NCBI GenBank assembly: GCA_028869325.1
Contig: JAGWST010000129.1
Span: forward strand, 1-10,010
Length of the DNA: 10,010 nucleotides
Origin: a bacterium
Lineage (GTDB): Bacteria; Vulcanimicrobiota; Vulcanimicrobiia; Vulcanimicrobiales; SCRA01
Reading direction: 5' to 3'
Position numbers and translations under genes: made by a program. Position 1 is the stretch's first letter; the number at the start of each line of letters is the position of its first letter. Under the pieces are notes generated by a model that was not told where the DNA came from, searched no databases, and was given only the letters and a program-made list of their open reading frames with translations. Shown piece after piece: positions 6,653 to 10,010 of the stretch.

Positions 6653-7000
6653 ATGGGCGCGCACGTGAGGCGTGGTGACATGGTGATGGTGCTCTCCGGC
6701 AAGGACAAGGGTAAGCGGGGCACCGTGAAGGCCGTCTTTCCAAAGACCGGCACGGCAACGGTCGAGGGCCTCAACATCGTCAAGCGCCACACCAAGCATC
6801 GTCCGGCGGGCGGTGCGATGTCCAGCGCCGATACCGGCGGGATTATCGAAAAAGAGGCACCCCTGCGCTTGAGCAGACTGATGTACGTCTGCGCGAAGTG
6901 CCAGGTGCCCTCACGCACCAAGGTCGAGATTCGCGCGGGGCTGCGTGAGCGCGTCTGCCGCCGTTGCGGCGAGGTCGCCGAGCGGCCTGGGAAGGGCTAA
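6653..7000 (+). CDS. rplX: 50S ribosomal protein L24 with C-terminal zinc-ribbon-like CxxC pair
   Basis: L24 is an assembly initiator with a KOW-type SH3 fold at the tunnel exit. The 115 residues include [20 protein letters not shown] (~5-24, the KOW motif), [13 protein letters not shown] and [18 protein letters not shown]. The C-terminus holds C80-x-x-C83 and C102-x-x-C105, a likely zinc site found in many but not all bacterial L24 proteins. A strong Shine-Dalgarno GGAGGTG (6639-6645) lies in the end of rplN, 7 nt before the ATG. The rplN stop is one base away. Confidence 0.97.
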   Translation: MGAHVRRGDMVMVLSGKDKGKRGTVKAVFPKTGTATVEGLNIVKRHTKHRPAGGAMSSADTGGIIEKEAPLRLSRLMYVCAKCQVPSRTKVEIRAGLRERVCRRCGEVAERPGKG

Positions 7001-7002
7001 TC

Positions 7003-7554
7003 ATGCCATCGCGATTGAAAGAACGGTATCAGACCGACATTCGCAAGCAGCTCATCGATCGCTTCGGCTACGGCAACGTCATGCAGGTGCCGCGTCTGGA
7101 GAAGGTCGTGCTCAACATGAGCGTCGGCGATGCCATCGGCAATCCGAAGGCACTGGATGCGGCGGTGAGCGAGCTCTCCGCCGTCAGCGGGCAGAAGCCG
7201 GTGATCACCAAGGCCAAGAAGTCTATCGCGGCGTTCAAGCTGCGTGAAGGCATGTCGATCGGCTGCAAGGTGACCCTACGCGGCGAGCGGATGTACGCGT
7301 TTCTCGACAAACTCTTCAATATCGTGCTCCCGCGCCTGCGCGACTTCCGCGGCCTATCGCGCAAGTCGTTCGACGGCCGGGGAAACTACAACATGGGCCT
7401 ACGCGAGCAGTTGGTTTTCCCGGAGATCAACTACGACAAGGTCGACAAGGCGCGTGGGATGGATATCGTCATCGTGACGACGGCCAAGAGCGATGAGGAG
7501 GCGGCCGAGTTCCTCACGGCGATGGGCCTCCCGCTGCAGAAGGAGAAGGCGTAG
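7003..7554 (+). CDS. rplE: 50S ribosomal protein L5
   Basis: L5 binds 5S rRNA and contacts the P-site tRNA in the central protuberance. From ATG 7003 the product is 183 residues, close to the usual 179. It begins [20 protein letters not shown] and carries [73 protein letters not shown] and [11 protein letters not shown] longer in-frame GTG start at 6964 lies inside rplX and is rejected. GGGAAGGG (6989-6996) precedes the ATG. The TAG stop overlaps the rpsN GTG start by one base. Confidence 0.98.
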   Translation: MPSRLKERYQTDIRKQLIDRFGYGNVMQVPRLEKVVLNMSVGDAIGNPKALDAAVSELSAVSGQKPVITKAKKSIAAFKLREGMSIGCKVTLRGERMYAFLDKLFNIVLPRLRDFRGLSRKSFDGRGNYNMGLREQLVFPEINYDKVDKARGMDIVIVTTAKSDEEAAEFLTAMGLPLQKEKA

Positions 7555-7739
7555 TGGCAAAGACGTCGAGCATCGAGAAGTCGAAGCTGGCCCCCAAGTT
7601 CCGCGTGCGGCAGCATAACCGCTGCAAGGTCTGCGGACGCCCGCGCGGCTTCCTGCGCAAGTTTGCCATGTGCCGTATCTGCTTCCGTGAGAATGCGCAT
7701 CGCGGCCATATTCCCGGTGTGACGAAGGCGAGCTGGTAA
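7554..7739 (+). CDS. rpsN: 30S ribosomal protein S14, zinc-binding (type Z)
   Basis: S14 joins the 30S head late and contacts S3, S10 and S19. At 61 residues this is the short zinc-containing form. Cysteines at 24, 27, 40 and 43 form two CxxC pairs ([11 protein letters not shown] and MCRICFRE), and the C-terminus [11 protein letters not shown] is diagnostic. The GTG start at 7554 overlaps the rplE TAG stop (TAGTG). rpsH starts 3 nt after its stop. Bacteria with a cysteine-free S14 have a longer protein, so this feature is useful taxonomically but not unusual. Some databases name the type-Z gene rpsZ. Confidence 0.98.
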   Translation: MAKTSSIEKSKLAPKFRVRQHNRCKVCGRPRGFLRKFAMCRICFRENAHRGHIPGVTKASW

Positions 7740-7742
7740 GAG

Positions 7743-8147
7743 ATGGCTGGAACGATTACGGATCCCATCGCCGATCTGCTGACGCGCATCCGCAACGCGA
7801 ACCAGGCTGGCCACCAATCGGTGGACATTCCGGCTTCGCGTATGAAGAAGGCGGTCGTGCAGATCCTCAAGGATGAGGGCTACGTGCGCGAGATCGAGCT
7901 CATCGCTCAGGCGCCGCAAGACACGTTGCGAGTGCACCTGAAGTATGGCCCCAATCGCGAGAAAGTCATCACCGGCCTGCGCCGCATCAGCCGCCCTGGC
8001 CTGCGCATCTACAGCAACAAGACCGAGATTCCGCGCGTGATGGGCGGCCTGGGCTTGGTGATCATGTCGACCAGCAAGGGCATCATGTCGGGCAAGCGCG
8101 CCAAGCGCGAGGGTTTCGGCGGCGAAGTCCTGGCTTATGTCTGGTAG
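7743..8147 (+). CDS. rpsH: 30S ribosomal protein S8
   Basis: S8 is a central-domain 16S rRNA binder. In E. coli it also represses the spc operon by binding the rplE mRNA; I cannot show such a site here. The 134 residues include [49 protein letters not shown] and the C-terminal [20 protein letters not shown] followed by VLAYVW, all standard. The ATG comes 3 nt after the rpsN stop. A 44-nt gap with a recurring-sequence copy follows. Confidence 0.98.
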   Translation: MAGTITDPIADLLTRIRNANQAGHQSVDIPASRMKKAVVQILKDEGYVREIELIAQAPQDTLRVHLKYGPNREKVITGLRRISRPGLRIYSNKTEIPRVMGGLGLVIMSTSKGIMSGKRAKREGFGGEVLAYVW

Positions 8148-8149
8148 CA

Positions 8150-8183
8150 GAAGCGGAACGGGTGGGGAAGCAATAGTGGGGAG
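8150..8183 (+). repeat. Copy of recurring GCGGAACG sequence before rplF, with ribosome-binding site
   Basis: GAAGCGGAACGG (8150-8161) is identical to 6250-6261, and both continue into GTGGGG. A second AGTGGGGAG follows at 8175-8183; its GGGGAG (8178-8183) lies 8 nt from the rplF ATG and is the likely Shine-Dalgarno. A small palindrome GTACGTAC (8183-8190) sits between them and the start codon. Confidence 0.4.
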
Positions 8184-8191
8184 TACGTACA

Positions 8192-8740
8192 ATGTCTCGC
8201 ATCGGTAAGCTGCCGATTCCCGTCCCGGGCGGCGTGAGCGTCCAGGTCGGCGAGTCCGAGGTCAAGGTCAAGGGTCCCAAGGGCGAGCTGAGCCAATCCA
8301 TTCGACCGTCGATCGCGGTACAGGTCGAAGGCGAGCGCGTGCTCGTCACGCGCCAGAACGACGAGCGCGAGGCGCGTGCCCTGCACGGCCTGACGCGCAC
8401 GCTGGTCGCCAACATGATCGACGGCGTCACCAAGGGTTTCCGCAAGTCGCTGGAGATCCAGGGTGTCGGCTACCGTGCCGCCAAGGCCGGCGAAGATCTC
8501 AATCTCACGCTTGGTTTCTCGCACCCGGTCGTCTATAAGGCCCCCAAGGGCATCTCATTCACCACCGAGGGGCAGACCAAGATTCACGTCGACGGCATCG
8601 ACAAGCAGCTCGTCGGCCAGGTAGCGGCCGAGATTCGCTCGATCCGCCCGCCGGAGCCCTATAAGGGCAAGGGCGTCCGTTACGAGGGCGAGTTCGTCCG
8701 CAAGAAGCTCGGCAAGGCCGGCAAGACCGGTAAGAAGTAA
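8192..8740 (+). CDS. rplF: 50S ribosomal protein L6
   Basis: L6 lies near the sarcin-ricin loop and the factor-binding site. The 182-residue product shows the duplicated L6 fold: [16 protein letters not shown] and [14 protein letters not shown] in the first half, then [30 protein letters not shown] and [15 protein letters not shown]. The end carries [20 protein letters not shown]. The ATG at 8192 has GGGGAG 8 nt upstream. A 72-nt gap separates it from rplR. Confidence 0.98.
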   Translation: MSRIGKLPIPVPGGVSVQVGESEVKVKGPKGELSQSIRPSIAVQVEGERVLVTRQNDEREARALHGLTRTLVANMIDGVTKGFRKSLEIQGVGYRAAKAGEDLNLTLGFSHPVVYKAPKGISFTTEGQTKIHVDGIDKQLVGQVAAEIRSIRPPEPYKGKGVRYEGEFVRKKLGKAGKTGKK

Positions 8741-8812
8741 CGGGGCCCGGACCCTAGCCGCGGGTGTCAGCCACGGCATCCATACGGCAAATCCTCGTGA
8801 GAAAGTAGCGAC

Positions 8813-9181
8813 ATGATCCTCAAAGAATCGAAGAACGACCGGCGCCTGAAACGCCATCGCCGCCTGCGCAAGAAGGTCACCGGCAGCGTGGCGCGGCCGC
8901 GCCTGGCGGTCTTTCGCAGCCTGCACCACATCTACGCGCAGATCGTCGATGACGCCACCGGCCGCACGCTGGCCGCGGCCTCCACGCGTGAGAAGGCGTT
9001 GGCGGACGGCTTGGAGTCGCTGACCAACCTCGCCGCCGCGGAGAAGATCGGCGCCGCCGTCGGCGAGCGTGCAATGGCAGCCGGCATCTCCGCGGTGGTC
9101 TTCGATGCGGGCGGTTACAAGTACCATGGGCGCGTGAAGGCGCTGGCCGACGCGGCGCGCGGCGCCGGACTCGAGTTCTAG
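8813..9181 (+). CDS. rplR: 50S ribosomal protein L18
   Basis: L18 binds 5S rRNA together with L5 in the central protuberance. The 122 residues include a basic N-terminus ([16 protein letters not shown]), [20 protein letters not shown], and the C-terminal [20 protein letters not shown] segment, all typical. The ATG at 8813 has only a weak purine-rich GTGAGAAAG before it. The preceding gap (8741-8812) shows no clear promoter or long hairpin. rpsE follows 18 nt after the stop. Confidence 0.97.
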   Translation: MILKESKNDRRLKRHRRLRKKVTGSVARPRLAVFRSLHHIYAQIVDDATGRTLAAASTREKALADGLESLTNLAAAEKIGAAVGERAMAAGISAVVFDAGGYKYHGRVKALADAARGAGLEF

Positions 9182-9199
9182 GAGAGGTAGGACACTACG

Positions 9200-9703
9200 A
9201 TGGCTGGTCCCAGAGATCGGGATAACTCGGGCTTCGAAGAGACCGTGGTGCGGGTCAACCGCGTTGCCAAGGTGGTCAAGGGCGGTAAGCGCTTCAGCTT
9301 CAGCGCGCTGGTGGTCGTCGGCGACCGGAAGGGGCGCGTGGGCTTCGGTCTGGGCAAAGCCGGAGAGGTTCCCGAGGCGATCCGCAAGGGCGTCGAGCAG
9401 GCCAAGAAGGTCATGATCAGTGTGCCGATGGTCGAGAAGACCATCCCGCACGAGATCAAGGTCGAGAAGGCACGCGGCCTGGTCTTGCTCAAGCCGGCCT
9501 CGCCGGGTACCGGGGTGATCGCCGGCGGCCCGATGCGCGCCGTACTCGAGCTTGCCGGTATCCACGACATCTTGACCAAGTCGCTCGGCAGCTCCAACCC
9601 GGTCAACGTCGTCGCGGCGACCTACGAGGCGCTCAAGCAGTTGCGCACGGCCGAGCAGATCGCAACGCTGCGCGGCAAGACGGTCGAGGAGTTGTTCGTC
9701 TAA
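9200..9703 (+). CDS. rpsE: 30S ribosomal protein S5
   Basis: S5 lines the mRNA entry channel with S3 and S4 and affects decoding accuracy. The 167 residues include the dsRBD-like N-terminal domain ([19 protein letters not shown], then [19 protein letters not shown]), followed by [33 protein letters not shown] and [26 protein letters not shown] (9181-9187) lies upstream of the ATG at 9200. Its TAA stop overlaps the rplO ATG (9701-9705), which leaves no space for rpmD, the gene usually found here. Confidence 0.98.
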   Translation: MAGPRDRDNSGFEETVVRVNRVAKVVKGGKRFSFSALVVVGDRKGRVGFGLGKAGEVPEAIRKGVEQAKKVMISVPMVEKTIPHEIKVEKARGLVLLKPASPGTGVIAGGPMRAVLELAGIHDILTKSLGSSNPVNVVAATYEALKQLRTAEQIATLRGKTVEELFV

Positions 9704-10010
9704 TGTCTCAGAAGAAAAAAGAGCGAAACCACGCGCTGAGCGGCGCCCTCGGCATCGCCGACGTGCGCCCAGCCGAGGGCTCGCGCCCCAAGCGCGTACG
9801 CATCGGTCGCGGCCACGGCTCGGGCATGGTAAAGACCGGCGGCGAGGGCGGCAAGGGGCAGACCGTTCGCTCCGGCGGCGGTAAGGGCCCGTGGTTCGAG
9901 GGCGGGCAGACGCCATGGGCGCGCCGCTTGCCGCACCGCAAGGGCTACTCGCAGAAGTCGCGCTCCACCAAGATCTTTCGCAGCGAGTACAGCGCGCTCA
10001 ACATCGAGGC
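9703..10010 (+). CDS. rplO: 50S ribosomal protein L15, 3' end outside window
   Basis: L15 is a mostly extended protein that enters mid-assembly and contacts many 23S rRNA helices. About 102 codons are visible before the right edge. The family signature begins at residue ~20 with [20 protein letters not shown], then [39 protein letters not shown]. The first ~17 residues ([17 protein letters not shown]) extend beyond the usual MKLNDLRP start. The ATG overlaps the rpsE TAA by one base. Identification is firm, and only the C-terminal third or so is missing. Confidence 0.95.
   Translation, partial: MSQKKKERNHALSGALGIADVRPAEGSRPKRVRIGRGHGSGMVKTGGEGGKGQTVRSGGGKGPWFEGGQTPWARRLPHRKGYSQKSRSTKIFRSEYSALNIE

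Noticed and set aside
8555..9916. 453-codon open frame on the - strand across rplF, rplR, rpsE and rplO
   Set aside because: It is a shadow of four well-supported + strand genes, with no motif of its own and no upstream signals.
1..10010. A novel defence, mobile or biosynthetic system
   Set aside because: Apart from the synthetase-like frame, all coding capacity is accounted for by standard ribosomal proteins. I saw no transposase, integrase, CRISPR repeat or tRNA gene.

Overview
The window is a long stretch of a bacterial ribosomal-protein supercluster (the S10 and spc operons run together). All recognised genes are on the + strand, in high-GC DNA. The layout is: (1) 1-833, the end of an unrelated reading frame that looks like a degenerate long-chain acyl-CoA synthetase; (2) 834-1120, an intergenic region with a good sigma70-type promoter and a structured leader; (3) 1121-6125, S10-type genes rplC, rplD, rplW, rplB, rpsS, rplV, rpsC, rplP, rpmC, rpsQ; (4) 6126-6273, a 148-nt gap with two hairpins at the classical S10/spc boundary; (5) 6274 to the end, spc-type genes rplN, rplX, rplE, rpsN, rpsH, rplF, rplR, rpsE, rplO. 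rplO runs off the right edge.

The products are the L3, L4, L23, L2, S19, L22, S3, L16, L29, S17, L14, L24, L5, S14, S8, L6, L18, S5 and L15 proteins. Many genes touch or overlap (TAATG or TAGTG junctions, or overlaps of 11-14 nt). This implies co-transcription and translational coupling, which keeps subunit proteins stoichiometric.

Two expected genes are absent. rpsJ (S10) is not in front of rplC, where the promoter and leader sit instead. rpmD (L30) is not between rpsE and rplO, whose stop and start codons overlap.

The organism is a GC-rich bacterium. It has a short zinc-type S14 (two CxxC motifs), an L24 with a C-terminal pair of CxxC motifs, an unusual L3 loop and an S3 with an RGG-rich plus acidic tail. 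I cannot fix the phylum from this. A little-cultured lineage such as Eremiobacterota or Armatimonadota is a guess only.

I see no defence system, mobile element, CRISPR array or RNA gene. The points that deserve a second look are small: the truncated synthetase-like frame, the 22-bp perfect palindrome in the rplC leader, a short GCGGAA(C/T)G-type sequence recurring in three intergenic gaps, the hairpins at the S10/spc boundary, the missing rpsJ and rpmD, and the S3 tail.
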